Positions 28,052 to 36,422 of a stretch of 64,000 nucleotides of DNA are shown piece after piece. This DNA comes from Planctomycetota bacterium. GTDB lineage: Bacteria > Planctomycetota > Phycisphaerae > UBA1845 > UTPLA1. The position numbers and the translations under genes were made by a program. The notes beneath the pieces are model-generated. The model saw nothing but the letters and a program-made list of their open reading frames with translations, did not search any database and was not told where the DNA came from. The stretch's first letter is position 1. Every line of letters starts with the position of its first letter. The stretch is from NCBI GenBank assembly GCA_003576905.1, contig QEVG01000004.1:62001-126000 (forward strand). The letters run 5' to 3'.

Positions 28052-28933
28052 TCAGGTCTGGGTTCGGGGTTCTCGTTCGGCGCGGGCCTCGCGGTCGTCG
28101 GCCGGGTTCGCGTCGGCATCGGGTTCAAGATCGCGCGGGTGCGCGGCGGGCGACCGGCTGAGCTTTTCGCGGAGGAGCTGGCGCAGGGTCTCGCTGGTGA
28201 GGTGGCGTTCCATTTCGCCGTTTTCGACGAGGCTGATGATGCCGGTTTCCTCGCTGACGACGACGACAAGCGCGTCGGACTCCTGTGAGAGCCCGAGGGC
28301 GGCGCGGTGGCGCGAGCCGAGGGTGGCGTCGATGTCCTCGGATTCGGTCAGGGGGAACTGCACGGCGGCGGCGGCGATGCGTCCCTGGGAGATGATGACG
28401 CCCATGTCGTGGAGCATGGAGCCGGGCCAGAAGATGGTGGCGAGCAGTTCCCTGGAGACCTCGGCGTCGAGCTTGCAGGCGGTGTCGATAAGTCCGCCGA
28501 ACTCGGTGGCGCGCTCGAAGGCGATGAGCCCTCCGATCTTGTTCTTGGCGAGGTAGGCGACGGCCTCGACGGTTTCGTCGATGACGCGGTCGAATTCCTG
28601 GGCGCTCGGGCCGAACCAGGTGGCCGCGCCGAGCCGGATCAGGGCGCGGCGCAGTTCGGGCTGAAAGGCGACGAGGGCGATGAGGAAGAGCGCGCCGACG
28701 AAGAGCGGGTAAATCTGCTTGATGCGTTCGAGGTCGAGCAGGTTGGCCACGACCGAGACGAGGAGCGAACTGCCGGCGAGGAGGAAGATGAAGCCGCGCA
28801 GGAGCCTTGCGCCGCGCGTCCCGCGGAGGAAGCGCATGACGGCAAAGACGGCCAGGCCGATGAGCAGAAGCTCGACCAGGTCGGTCGGCTCGCGCCGGCT
28901 GATAAGGCCCTTGATGAGTTGAAGAAACTCCAT
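28052..28933 (-). CDS. cdaA: Diadenylate cyclase, membrane type
   Basis: 293 residues. Three N-terminal transmembrane helices (about 20-95), then a DisA_N/DAC domain that makes c-di-AMP from two ATP. The RHR motif is intact (LGSRHRAALG), as are the SEETG and PLTES segments. The motif usually written DGA in LHDGAVI reads LHDMGVI here, keeping the metal-binding Asp but changing the next residues. The C-terminal tail is charged and Asp/Arg/Glu rich. Followed by a YbbR protein. c-di-AMP generally controls osmotic and cell-wall homeostasis; effectors are not in this window. Confidence 0.9.
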   Translation of the reverse strand: MEFLQLIKGLISRREPTDLVELLLIGLAVFAVMRFLRGTRGARLLRGFIFLLAGSSLLVSVVANLLDLERIKQIYPLFVGALFLIALVAFQPELRRALIRLGAATWFGPSAQEFDRVIDETVEAVAYLAKNKIGGLIAFERATEFGGLIDTACKLDAEVSRELLATIFWPGSMLHDMGVIISQGRIAAAAVQFPLTESEDIDATLGSRHRAALGLSQESDALVVVVSEETGIISLVENGEMERHLTSETLRQLLREKLSRSPAAHPRDLEPDADANPADDREARAEREPRTQT

Positions 28934-29010
28934 GCCGCTGGGTCCGTCGGGGCGCTCACCGGGAGCGCGGCCGCGGCATCCGCCGTACCGCCGTGCCGCT
29001 CCATCAACTG

Positions 29011-29039
29011 ATTACACCATGAGGCGCGCCGGGTGGCCA
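29011..29039 (-). promoter_or_regulatory. Possible promoter of the cdaA-cdaR operon
   Basis: On the minus strand TGGCCA (plus 29034-29039), 17-base spacer, TGTAAT (plus 29011-29016). A transcript would begin about 70 bases before the cdaA ATG. Confidence 0.4.
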
Positions 29040-29202
29040 GTATTCGGCGCGGCGAATCGCACTTTTATCCGGGGGCGAAGGCGAACGGGCGCTTGAAATG
29101 CGGCCAGGGACGCGGCGGCGCGGTTGCGCGCGGCGCGATTCCCTTGCCGCGGGGCGGGCCTTCGCTATGCTGTCCGCTCCCATTTCGCAGGAGAAGAGCG
29201 GC

Positions 29203-30171
29203 GTGGCCAGGCAATCGGTCTTTATTACCCGAGCCATTCCTGAAGAGGGCGTGGCGGTCCTGAACGAGGCGGGGCTGACGGTGCACGTGAATCCGCACCA
29301 TCGGCCGCTTCAGCCGGAAGAACTCATCAAGGAAGTCGGCCGCCACGACGGGGTCATCTGCCAGATGGTCGATCGGATCGATCAGAAGGTCCTTCAGGCG
29401 GCCGCCGGGCGCTGTCGGGTCATTGCGACCTGCGCGGTGGGGTACGACAACATTGACGTGGCGGCGGCGGCGAAGCTGGGAATCGTGATTACCCATACGC
29501 CGGACGTTCTCACCGAGACGACCGCCGACCTGGCGTGGACGCTGATGCTTTCGGCGGCGCGGCGCGCGGGCGAGGGGGAGCGCGTGGTGCGCGCCGGGCA
29601 GTGGCGCGGCTGGGGAATGATGGATTTCCTTGGGACCGACGTGTTCGGAAAGACGCTGGGGATTGTCGGGGCGGGGCGAATCGGGACGGCAGTCGCGCGG
29701 CGGGCCTCGGGGTTTCGGATGAAGCTTCTTTACCACGCGCGGACGTCGAAGCCGGAGATGGAAGCGCTGGGCGCGCGGCGGGTCGCGCTGAACGAGCTGC
29801 TGGAATCGAGCGACTTTGTCTCGCTTCACGTTCCACTGACGGAGGAGACGCGCCACCTGATCGACGAAAAGGCCCTGGGGCGCATGAAGCGTGACGCGAT
29901 CCTGATCAATTCGGCGCGCGGGGCGGTGGTGGACCAGGACGCACTGATCGCCGCGCTGGCCGGCGGGCGGCTCGCGGCCGCGGGTCTCGACGTGTACGCG
30001 CATGAGCCGGCGGTGCCCCCGGAACTTGTGCGCCTTGAGAATGTGGTGCTTCTTCCGCACATCGGTTCGGCGACGGTGGCGACGCGGACGGAGATGGCGC
30101 GCAGGGCGGCGCGAAACGTGGTGGCCGTGCTTCGGGGCGAGGCCGCGCCGAACCCGGTCCGTTTGCCATGA
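29203..30171 (+). CDS. D-2-hydroxyacid dehydrogenase (glycerate/hydroxypyruvate reductase type)
   Basis: 322 residues from GTG 29203, chosen because AGGAG lies 9 bases upstream and the protein then starts VARQSVFITRAIPEEGV like GyaR/GRHPR enzymes; an ATG at 29167 is possible. It has the catalytic-domain motif CAVGYDNIDVAAA, the NAD-binding LGIVGAGRIGTAVARRA, the substrate Arg in INSARGAVVD, and the catalytic His in LLPHIGSAT. It reduces glyoxylate or hydroxypyruvate with NAD(P)H. The ATGA overlap couples it to the alkyltransferase-like gene. Confidence 0.88.
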   Translation: MARQSVFITRAIPEEGVAVLNEAGLTVHVNPHHRPLQPEELIKEVGRHDGVICQMVDRIDQKVLQAAAGRCRVIATCAVGYDNIDVAAAAKLGIVITHTPDVLTETTADLAWTLMLSAARRAGEGERVVRAGQWRGWGMMDFLGTDVFGKTLGIVGAGRIGTAVARRASGFRMKLLYHARTSKPEMEALGARRVALNELLESSDFVSLHVPLTEETRHLIDEKALGRMKRDAILINSARGAVVDQDALIAALAGGRLAAAGLDVYAHEPAVPPELVRLENVVLLPHIGSATVATRTEMARRAARNVVAVLRGEAAPNPVRLP

Positions 30172-30569
30172 ACCGGCGCGCCGGCCGGCGGAGGGCAAGG
30201 GCGGCGCGGCCGCTTCCCGCCGAAGATGCCCCGCCGGACACGTACCTGCGCATTCTGGACATGATCCGGCGCATTCCGAGGGGGCATGTCTGCACATACG
30301 GGCGGATCGCGGCATTGGCGGGGCTAGTCGGGCGCGGGCGGCTCGTGGGGCGCGTGCTGGCGGAGAGCCCGCTGGCGGACGGGGTTCCGTGGCATCGCGT
30401 GGTGAATGCATCGGGGCGGATCAGCGAGCGTGGCGGGTTCGGGCCGGCGCGGCAGAAGAGGCTGCTCGCGGACGAAGGCGTGGACATCGATGCACGGGGG
30501 CGGATTGCTCTGCGCATTTACATGTGGAATCCGGGCCTGTCTAGGCGGTCGGGCCGAAGTGGCTTATGA
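30168..30569 (+). CDS. Alkyltransferase-like protein (ATL), MGMT-family DNA-damage sensor
   Basis: 133 residues. It has the DNA-binding helix-turn-helix of O6-alkylguanine-DNA alkyltransferases (RIPRGHVCTYGRIAALAG) and the active-site loop, but PWHRVV replaces PCHRVV, so the acceptor Cys is Trp. This is the diagnostic change of ATL proteins such as E. coli YbaZ, which bind alkylated guanine and flag it for nucleotide excision repair without repairing it. The start ATG overlaps the preceding stop. The Arg-rich N-terminal 20 residues are extra. Confidence 0.88.
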   Translation: MNRRAGRRRARAARPLPAEDAPPDTYLRILDMIRRIPRGHVCTYGRIAALAGLVGRGRLVGRVLAESPLADGVPWHRVVNASGRISERGGFGPARQKRLLADEGVDIDARGRIALRIYMWNPGLSRRSGRSGL

Positions 30570-30642
30570 TGAATCTCCCGCCGCGGAGGGTTTGAATGTT
30601 GCGACCCGCCGGGGAAAGTGAGACGGCCAGGCGAACAGCGCG

Positions 30643-32121
30643 ATGCTCCGCTTCAAGGTATATGAAAATGGCGCGCCGGCAAGGCAGGTGGACCTGACGG
30701 GCGCGCACCTGCTCGGCCCGGAACGGGTTCCGGTGCGGGGCGAGCTGCGCTTTGAGAAAGGGGAGATCCTCTGCGAGACGCGGTCGCGGGCGGCGGCGGC
30801 GCTGGCGATCGTATGGCCGGTGAAGGGATTCGGCCGGGTGATGCTTGAGACGCCTCGGCTCCTGGAACGGCGGGAGCCGTACAACCTGGTCGTCGAGCTG
30901 ACGCGCGGGCAGCTCATGCGGATCAGCCTGAAACGGGAGGACTGGGGGCTGTACGATTACCCGGAAGGGGAGCCGGTGTACCGCGCGGTGGACGCGGCGC
31001 GGGACCTGCTTCTGGAGGCGATGACGGCGGGGGATGATGCCACGGCATTTGCACTCGCGGAGCAGGCGCTGTCGGCGAGCGTGACGGCGGGGGAGTCGGT
31101 GGGGAATCTTCACGCCGAGGCGTTTCTGGCGCGGCGGCGGACTTCCGGGCAGCTTCCGCCGCGGCCGATCGGCTGCCGCCTGAGTCTTGACGAAGTGTAC
31201 AAAGCGCCGGTGGCGGGGCCGATTCATCCGCAGCGGCTGCCGCGGGGATTTGATTTTGTCAGCGTGCCGATGAGCTGGCGGTACATCGAGGCAGTCGAGG
31301 GCAAGGCGAGCCTGGCGGCGATCGAGCCGTGGGTGCGGGCGATCCGGGAGCGCAAGTTGCAGCTCTGGGCGGGGTCGCTGTTGTCGTTTGACGAGATGCA
31401 CCGGCCGGCGTGGTGGAGCGGGGGCGCGAAGGAATACGATCGGCTGCGCGACGCGGCCGCGCGACACATGAAGCAGGTGGCCAAGGCGCTTGCGCCGCAC
31501 GTTTCGGCGTGGGAGGTCGCCGCGGGCCTGCATGCGCGGAACCCGCTGAAGCTGAATCTCGAACAGATCATTGATCTGACGCGGATGGCGATGCAGGTGG
31601 CGCGGCAGGCGGCGCCGAAGGTGCCGGCGATCCTGACGATCTGCCCGCCGTGGGGGGACTATTACGCCAACGATCACCAGACGATACCGCCGCTGCTTTA
31701 CGCCGAGATGGCGATTCAGAGCGGGATAGCCTTTGACGCATTCGGGCTGGAGATTCGTTTCGGGGGCGAGGGCGGCCCGCGTTACGTGCGCGACATGATG
31801 CAGATCTCGGCGCTGCTTGACCGGTATGGAGGCCTGGGCAAGGCGATCCACGTCAGCGCCGCGGGCGTGCCTTCGGCGCCGCCGTGTGCCGACGGTTCGT
31901 GGCACGGCGAGTGGTCGGAGGACGTTCAGTCGCAGTGGCTGCGGGACTTCTACCGCATCGCGCTGAGCAAGCCCTTCGTGGAGTCCGTCTCGTGGCACGG
32001 GCTTGCGGACGCCGGGGAGACGGGCGCGAACGGGGGGCTTCTGCGCGGCGACCTGACGCCGAAGCCGGCCTATCATCAGCTCCTTTCGCTGCGCGAGGAG
32101 ATTTGCGCGGGAAGGGAATAG
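30643..32121 (+). CDS. GH10-fold (xylanase-like) protein without catalytic glutamates
   Basis: 492 residues, no signal peptide. An N-terminal domain (1 to about 165) carries a beta-rich carbohydrate-module-like sequence. From about 175 the text follows GH10 TIM barrels, including FDFVSVPMSWRYIEAVEG and, near the end, SVSWHGLADAGE (compare the GH10 WWGxxD motif). The two catalytic Glu positions are changed: WDVVNE becomes WEVAAG (about 291-296) and the ITELD strand becomes HVSAAG (about 404-409). It is therefore probably a binding or regulatory pseudoenzyme. Confidence 0.7.
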   Translation: MLRFKVYENGAPARQVDLTGAHLLGPERVPVRGELRFEKGEILCETRSRAAAALAIVWPVKGFGRVMLETPRLLERREPYNLVVELTRGQLMRISLKREDWGLYDYPEGEPVYRAVDAARDLLLEAMTAGDDATAFALAEQALSASVTAGESVGNLHAEAFLARRRTSGQLPPRPIGCRLSLDEVYKAPVAGPIHPQRLPRGFDFVSVPMSWRYIEAVEGKASLAAIEPWVRAIRERKLQLWAGSLLSFDEMHRPAWWSGGAKEYDRLRDAAARHMKQVAKALAPHVSAWEVAAGLHARNPLKLNLEQIIDLTRMAMQVARQAAPKVPAILTICPPWGDYYANDHQTIPPLLYAEMAIQSGIAFDAFGLEIRFGGEGGPRYVRDMMQISALLDRYGGLGKAIHVSAAGVPSAPPCADGSWHGEWSEDVQSQWLRDFYRIALSKPFVESVSWHGLADAGETGANGGLLRGDLTPKPAYHQLLSLREEICAGRE

Positions 32122-32129
32122 CGCGTTTC

Positions 32130-32146
32130 GGCCTGCCCGGCAGGCC
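32130..32146 (+). terminator. Short palindrome after the GH10-like gene
   Basis: GGCCTGCC and GGCAGGCC flank a single C, giving a compact hairpin 9 bases after the stop codon. A T-rich stretch begins further on near 32188. Weak evidence for termination. Confidence 0.4.
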
Positions 32147-32263
32147 CATATCGTGGGAAGCCTCGCCGGGGGCCGCGGCAGTCGATGTCTAATTTCTTGT
32201 TATTTCATTGGTTATGATGATTTTTCTGCGTCTTTTTGGCGCAGGTGGGCGCGATGAGGGACG

Positions 32264-32291
32264 CTGACAGGTTCGGCCGTGTGGATATAAT
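32264..32291 (+). promoter_or_regulatory. Near-consensus promoter placing transcription start at the hpt ATG
   Basis: CTGACA (32264-32269), 16-base spacer, perfect TATAAT (32286-32291). The ATG is at 32298, only six bases after the -10 element, so the expected transcription start coincides with the A of the start codon. Confidence 0.7.
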
Positions 32292-32297
32292 GCCCCG

Positions 32298-32840
32298 ATG
32301 GAGCAGGACATCGCGCGAATCCTCATTCCCCGGGAACGGATTCAGCAGCGGGTTCATGAGCTGGCCAGGCAGATTGACGAGACGTATCGCGATTCAAGCG
32401 AAGGGCTCATCATCGTCCCGATCCTGGCGGGCTCCATCATCTTCCTCGCCGATCTGATCCGTTGTCTGCCGTTCAAGATGCGTATCGGGCTCATGACCCT
32501 CAGCCGGTATCGGGGAGCGGCGACGGTCGGCGGCGAGACACAGCTGGTGCACGAACTCAGCACGGACATTGAAGGACGTCACGTGCTGGTCGTCGATGAT
32601 ATTTTGGACAGCGGCGGGACGCTGATGGCGGTGCGCAGCCACCTGCAGGAACGCAGGCCGGCGAGCCTCCGCGTGTGCGTCCTGCTCAGGAAGACCGCCA
32701 AAGCACCGAAAGACCTGGTGCCCGACTTCGTTGGATTCGACATCGAGGACGTCTTCGTCGTCGGGTACGGGCTGGACTATGACGGTCATTACCGGAACTG
32801 GCCGGACATCGGGGTGTTACGCCCGGAGCTGTACGCGTGA
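32298..32840 (+). CDS. hpt: Hypoxanthine phosphoribosyltransferase
   Basis: 180 residues. Purine salvage: hypoxanthine or guanine plus PRPP gives IMP or GMP. Landmarks are ILIPRERIQQRVHELARQID at the start, the flexible loop MTLSRYRGAAT, the PRPP-binding VLVVDDILDSGGTL, and the base-binding Lys/Val segment PDFVGFDIEDVFVVGYGLDY. Length is normal. No Shine-Dalgarno is available because the promoter abuts the ATG. The GTGA overlap with the PH-domain gene starts an apparent three-gene operon. Confidence 0.94.
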   Translation: MEQDIARILIPRERIQQRVHELARQIDETYRDSSEGLIIVPILAGSIIFLADLIRCLPFKMRIGLMTLSRYRGAATVGGETQLVHELSTDIEGRHVLVVDDILDSGGTLMAVRSHLQERRPASLRVCVLLRKTAKAPKDLVPDFVGFDIEDVFVVGYGLDYDGHYRNWPDIGVLRPELYA

Positions 32841-33439
32841 CGGTACTCGAGAAGCCGAAATCGGCCCGCGCTTCGGGCCTTGTGGCGAATTCCGGCGGCC
32901 GCGGGGGCACGGCAGCGCTGGCGGTGGAGCAGATCGTACCGGTGCACCTGCTGGACGGCGGGGAGGTCGTGTACTTCGCGCTGAAGCCGTCGCCGTGGTT
33001 CGTGTTGCTGGTCTCGCTGAAATGGGTCATCGCCGGCGCGGTCATCGTGGCCCTGAGCATGTGGGACGTGATTCCGCTGCCGTTTTCGTCGCGCTGGTAC
33101 CTGTACCACATCGGGTTCTGGATGGCGGTGGGCCGGCTGGGCTGGGGGCTTCTGGAGTGGGTGTCGCGGCTGTACGTGCTGACCAACCGGCGGGCGATGC
33201 GCATCCGCGGGGTCTTCAATGTCGAGGTGTTCACGTGTTCGCTGGACCGGATCCAGAACACGTATCTTCATCTGTCGGTGCCGGAGCGGATGACGCGGAC
33301 GGGCACGGTGACGTTTCAGACGGCGGCCGACGGCGGGGGCACGGCCTCCTGGCGTGCGGTTTCGCGGCCGCTGGAGGTGCATCAGCGTCTTCGCGAGGCG
33401 ATCTGCCGGGCACAGAGCAGAGGTGGCAATGGTTCGTGA
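32837..33439 (+). CDS. Membrane protein with bacterial PH-like domain
   Basis: 200 residues; GTG at 32837 overlaps the hpt stop. Two transmembrane helices (about 62-80 and 95-115) precede a bPH domain: LYVLTNRRAMRIRGVFNVEV and CSLDRIQNTYLHLSVPERMT, TGTVTFQT, as in YdbS/YdbT-like proteins (PF03703). These anchor at the membrane; the role is not defined. It overlaps the next gene by 11 bases. Confidence 0.82.
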   Translation: MTVLEKPKSARASGLVANSGGRGGTAALAVEQIVPVHLLDGGEVVYFALKPSPWFVLLVSLKWVIAGAVIVALSMWDVIPLPFSSRWYLYHIGFWMAVGRLGWGLLEWVSRLYVLTNRRAMRIRGVFNVEVFTCSLDRIQNTYLHLSVPERMTRTGTVTFQTAADGGGTASWRAVSRPLEVHQRLREAICRAQSRGGNGS

Positions 33440-34619
33440 CGTGATCATTCGATTGTTCGCGGGGCGCGGTTCGGCGTGGCGTGGCGCGGCGGTCGCGGGT
33501 GTCGTGTTCATGACATCGTCGGCGTTGCGCGCGCAGCCGGGCGGGGCGCAGCTTCCGCCGGAGCAGCTCAAGGAGGCCGAGGCGCTGGTCGAGGAGGCGC
33601 AGACGAAGATCGGCCCGTGGGAGAACCAGGTTCCGATCATCGAGGACGCGACGGACAACATCTTCCGCCAGCAGGGCTGGAACTCTCCGGAGGACCAGTG
33701 GGCGCGGCAGGTGATGCGGGAGGTGTCGAGCATTCCGCCGTGGAAGGCGGCGGAGCGGCAGGACGTGTTCATGAACGCGATGCAGGCGCGGTGGAACCTG
33801 TCGCACGACCAGCGGAACCAGCTCAACGGCGCGCTGCAGCGCGAGACGATGATGCTGACCTTCAAGCACTTCAAGGACGTGATGCCGGTGGCGATGGACG
33901 CCCTGCGGACGCGGGCGAACGGTCAGCCGTTCACGCCGGAACAGGTGCAGCAGTGGTCGACGAAGCTTCGGCCGATGATCGACGACGGCATGCAGACGGT
34001 GCAGCGGGTGACGCAGCAGCTCGAGCGGACGATGACCGAGGAACAGCGCAAGCTGCTCCAGGCGGACCTCGCCGCCTTCACCAAGCGGCACACCGACATG
34101 CAGAAGCTGGTACAGAAGTGGCAGTCGGGGCAGTGGCAGCCGACGGACTGGGGGCTTCAGAACGATCCGGTCCACGCGCCGGTGATGCAGCAGTACGCCC
34201 AGCGCGACGCAGAGCGCAACGCCCTGGTCGAGCGGGCCCAGGCGAATCGCCCGCCGATCGACGATGCCCGCTTCGCCTCGGATGAATCGGAGTGGGACAA
34301 GTATGTGAAGGCGTTCTGCCGGAAGTACGAATGCGACGAGCGGCAGATCACGCAGGCCGAGGCGATCCTGAAAAAGGCCAAGAGCGAGGCGATCAACTAT
34401 CGCAACGGCCGGCGCGGCGACATCGAGAAGGCCGAGCGGCTGGTGGCTTCGGCCGCGGCGGGCTCGGCGATGCGCAAGGACGCGCAGGCGGAGATGGATC
34501 GGCTGCTCCAGCCGATCAACCAGACCTTCGAGCGGATGAAGGCGAGCCTCGACGGGTTACTCACCACGCAGCAGCGCAATCAGTTCGGCGCGCCGGTGGC
34601 GCAGACGTCGCCTCGCTAA
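33429..34619 (+). CDS. Exported helical protein of unknown function
   Basis: 396 residues from ATG 33429, which gives a signal sequence (GAAVAGVVFMTSSALRAQPGG) and overlaps the upstream gene. The mature part is almost entirely alpha-helical, rich in Gln, Glu, Ala and Met, with heptad-like stretches such as QQLERTMTEEQRKLLQADL. No catalytic motif is seen. Last gene of the hpt operon; ends 33 bases before the convergent folK stop. Possibly a periplasmic structural or chaperone-like protein; no family recognised. Confidence 0.7.
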   Translation: MVRDVIIRLFAGRGSAWRGAAVAGVVFMTSSALRAQPGGAQLPPEQLKEAEALVEEAQTKIGPWENQVPIIEDATDNIFRQQGWNSPEDQWARQVMREVSSIPPWKAAERQDVFMNAMQARWNLSHDQRNQLNGALQRETMMLTFKHFKDVMPVAMDALRTRANGQPFTPEQVQQWSTKLRPMIDDGMQTVQRVTQQLERTMTEEQRKLLQADLAAFTKRHTDMQKLVQKWQSGQWQPTDWGLQNDPVHAPVMQQYAQRDAERNALVERAQANRPPIDDARFASDESEWDKYVKAFCRKYECDERQITQAEAILKKAKSEAINYRNGRRGDIEKAERLVASAAAGSAMRKDAQAEMDRLLQPINQTFERMKASLDGLLTTQQRNQFGAPVAQTSPR

Positions 34620-34651
34620 CCGCGCGGCGCGGTCCCGGCGCCGATCACGCA

Positions 34652-35158
34652 TCAATCCTGTTTCAGCTCTGTTCGGGCGTCGAGCCCGTCGTAGAGCCCG
34701 CGCATGCTGTCCTGCATGGCGGGGTGGATGAAGTCCGGGGCGATTTCGACGAGCGGCTCGAGGACGAAGCGGCGCTCGTGCATGAGAGGGTGGGGGATCA
34801 TCAGGTCCGGCTCGGAGATGATCTCGCCGCCAAAGCAGAGGATGTCGAGGTCGATGGTGCGCGGGCCCCAGGCAACGTCGCGGCGGCGGCCCAGCGTGTC
34901 TTCAATCCGGCGGCAGACGGCGAGCAGGCGGCGCGGGGAGAGGGTCGAGCGAAGAAGGGCGGCGGCGTTGAGGTATTTCGGCTGGCCCTCGGGCCCGCCG
35001 ACCGGTTCGGTCTCATAGAGTGAGGAGACCTTGACGACCTCGATGCCACGCGTGGTCTCGAGGGCGTGGAGCGCGGCGGTGATGTTGCGCTCGCGCCGGC
35101 CCATGTTGGAGCCGAGGCCGAGCAGGACATCGGTGGCGGGTCGGTCGGCTTCTACCAT
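34652..35158 (-). CDS. folK: 2-amino-4-hydroxy-6-hydroxymethyldihydropteridine pyrophosphokinase
   Basis: 168 residues from ATG 35158. Transfers pyrophosphate from ATP to hydroxymethyldihydropterin in folate synthesis. Landmarks are LLGLGSNMGRRERNI, SSLYETEPVGGPEGQPKYLN, and the signature WGPRTIDLDILCFG with PHPLMHERRFVLEPL. It overlaps the stop of dapL by 7 bases, so the two are cotranscribed. Third folate-pathway gene in the window after folA and thyA. Confidence 0.95.
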   Translation of the reverse strand: MVEADRPATDVLLGLGSNMGRRERNITAALHALETTRGIEVVKVSSLYETEPVGGPEGQPKYLNAAALLRSTLSPRRLLAVCRRIEDTLGRRRDVAWGPRTIDLDILCFGGEIISEPDLMIPHPLMHERRFVLEPLVEIAPDFIHPAMQDSMRGLYDGLDARTELKQD

Positions 35159-36324
35159 TTCATGTTCGCCAGGCGGCTGTCGGCCAGTGCGATGCGGTCC
35201 TTCTCGACGGTGAGGGCGAAGCGGACGTAGGCATCGCCGGGCTTTCCGAAGCCGACGCCGGGGATGGCGACGATGGCGGCTTCTTCGAGAAGGCGGCCGG
35301 CGCAGTCCATCGAGGTGTAACCCGCAGGGCACCGGGCCCAGACGAAAAAGGTGGCGCGCGGCGGGCTGACATGGAAGCCGCGGCGGTTGAGGATCGGCAC
35401 AAGGGTGTCACGGCGTTCGCGGTAGATGCGGCGGATCTCGGCGACCTCGGGGCGATCGACGCCCTGAAGGGCCGTGATGGCCGCGTGCTGTACCGCGCCG
35501 AAGACGCCGGAGTCGACGTTGCCCTTGACCTTGGCGAGTGCCGCAAGAATGTCCCGATGGCCGACGGCGAAGGCGACGCGCCAGCCGGTCATGTTGAAGG
35601 TCTTGGAAAGCGAGTGCATCTCGATGGCGACGTCTTTTGCGCCGGGGATTTCGAGGATGGAGTGCGGCCGGTCGGCGTCGTCGAAGTAGGTTTCGGTGTA
35701 GGGGGCGTCGGAGCAGATGACGAAATCGTGCTTCTTCGCCAGGCGGACGCAGCGCTCGTAGAAGTCGAGCGGGGCGACGGCCCCGGTGGGGTTGTTCGGA
35801 TAGTTGAGGAACATCAGCGCCGTCTTGTCGAGCACCGCCGCGGGAATGGCGTCGAGGTCCGGCAGAAAGCCGCGCTCCTCGGTGAGCGGCATCTCGTGGG
35901 GCACGCCCCCGGCAAAAAGGGTGGCCGCGTGATAGACCGGATAGCCGGGCGTGGGGATCAGGCCGACATCGCCGGGGTTGATGACGGCCAGGGGCAGGTG
36001 TCCGAGGCCCTCCTTGCTGCCGATGAGGGCCATGATTTCGCCGGAGGGATCGAGCCGGACGCCGAAGCGCTTCTCGAAGAAGGCGGCGGCGACTTCGCGG
36101 TATTCCGGCACGCCGGTGTCGAAGGGGTAGCGGTGGTTTTTCGCGTCGTAGATGGCCGTCGCCATGCGATCGATGATGAACTTCGGCGTGGGGCGGTCGG
36201 GATCTCCGACGCCGAAGTCGATCACGTCCTTTCCGGCGGCGAGGGCGGCGCGCTTCTTGCGGTCGATGTCGATGAAGAGATAGGGGGGGAGCAGATCGAG
36301 GCGCTGGGCACGCTGAAAGGGCAT
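35152..36324 (-). CDS. dapL: LL-diaminopimelate aminotransferase-like enzyme
   Basis: 390 residues, class I/II PLP aminotransferase. Landmarks are DVIDFGVGDPDRPTPKFI, the substrate loop ALIGSKEGLGHLPLAVINPG, YPNNPTGA, SDAPYTETYFDD and the PLP lysine SLSKTFNMTGWR. The ending FFVWARCPAG and IPGVGFG is family typical. The GSKEG loop and overall wording fit DapL, which makes LL-diaminopimelate in one step for lysine and peptidoglycan; a related aspartate or alanine aminotransferase is the alternative. Its promoter is visible upstream. Confidence 0.8.
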   Translation of the reverse strand: MPFQRAQRLDLLPPYLFIDIDRKKRAALAAGKDVIDFGVGDPDRPTPKFIIDRMATAIYDAKNHRYPFDTGVPEYREVAAAFFEKRFGVRLDPSGEIMALIGSKEGLGHLPLAVINPGDVGLIPTPGYPVYHAATLFAGGVPHEMPLTEERGFLPDLDAIPAAVLDKTALMFLNYPNNPTGAVAPLDFYERCVRLAKKHDFVICSDAPYTETYFDDADRPHSILEIPGAKDVAIEMHSLSKTFNMTGWRVAFAVGHRDILAALAKVKGNVDSGVFGAVQHAAITALQGVDRPEVAEIRRIYRERRDTLVPILNRRGFHVSPPRATFFVWARCPAGYTSMDCAGRLLEEAAIVAIPGVGFGKPGDAYVRFALTVEKDRIALADSRLANMKW

Positions 36325-36371
36325 GGGCGGACTCCGGGCAGACGGTCGCGGAAGAACCTGTCTTCGAGCGG

Positions 36372-36401
36372 ATTGTATGAAGCGGGACGATCGTGCGTCA
36401 A
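36372..36401 (-). promoter_or_regulatory. Sigma-70-type promoter of dapL-folK
   Basis: On the minus strand TTGACG (plus 36396-36401), 18-base spacer, TACAAT (plus 36372-36377), about 40 bases upstream of the dapL ATG. It sits exactly in the 98-base gap after the SDR gene. Confidence 0.65.
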
Positions 36402-36422
36402 CGCGGGGCGCGGCGGCGACGG

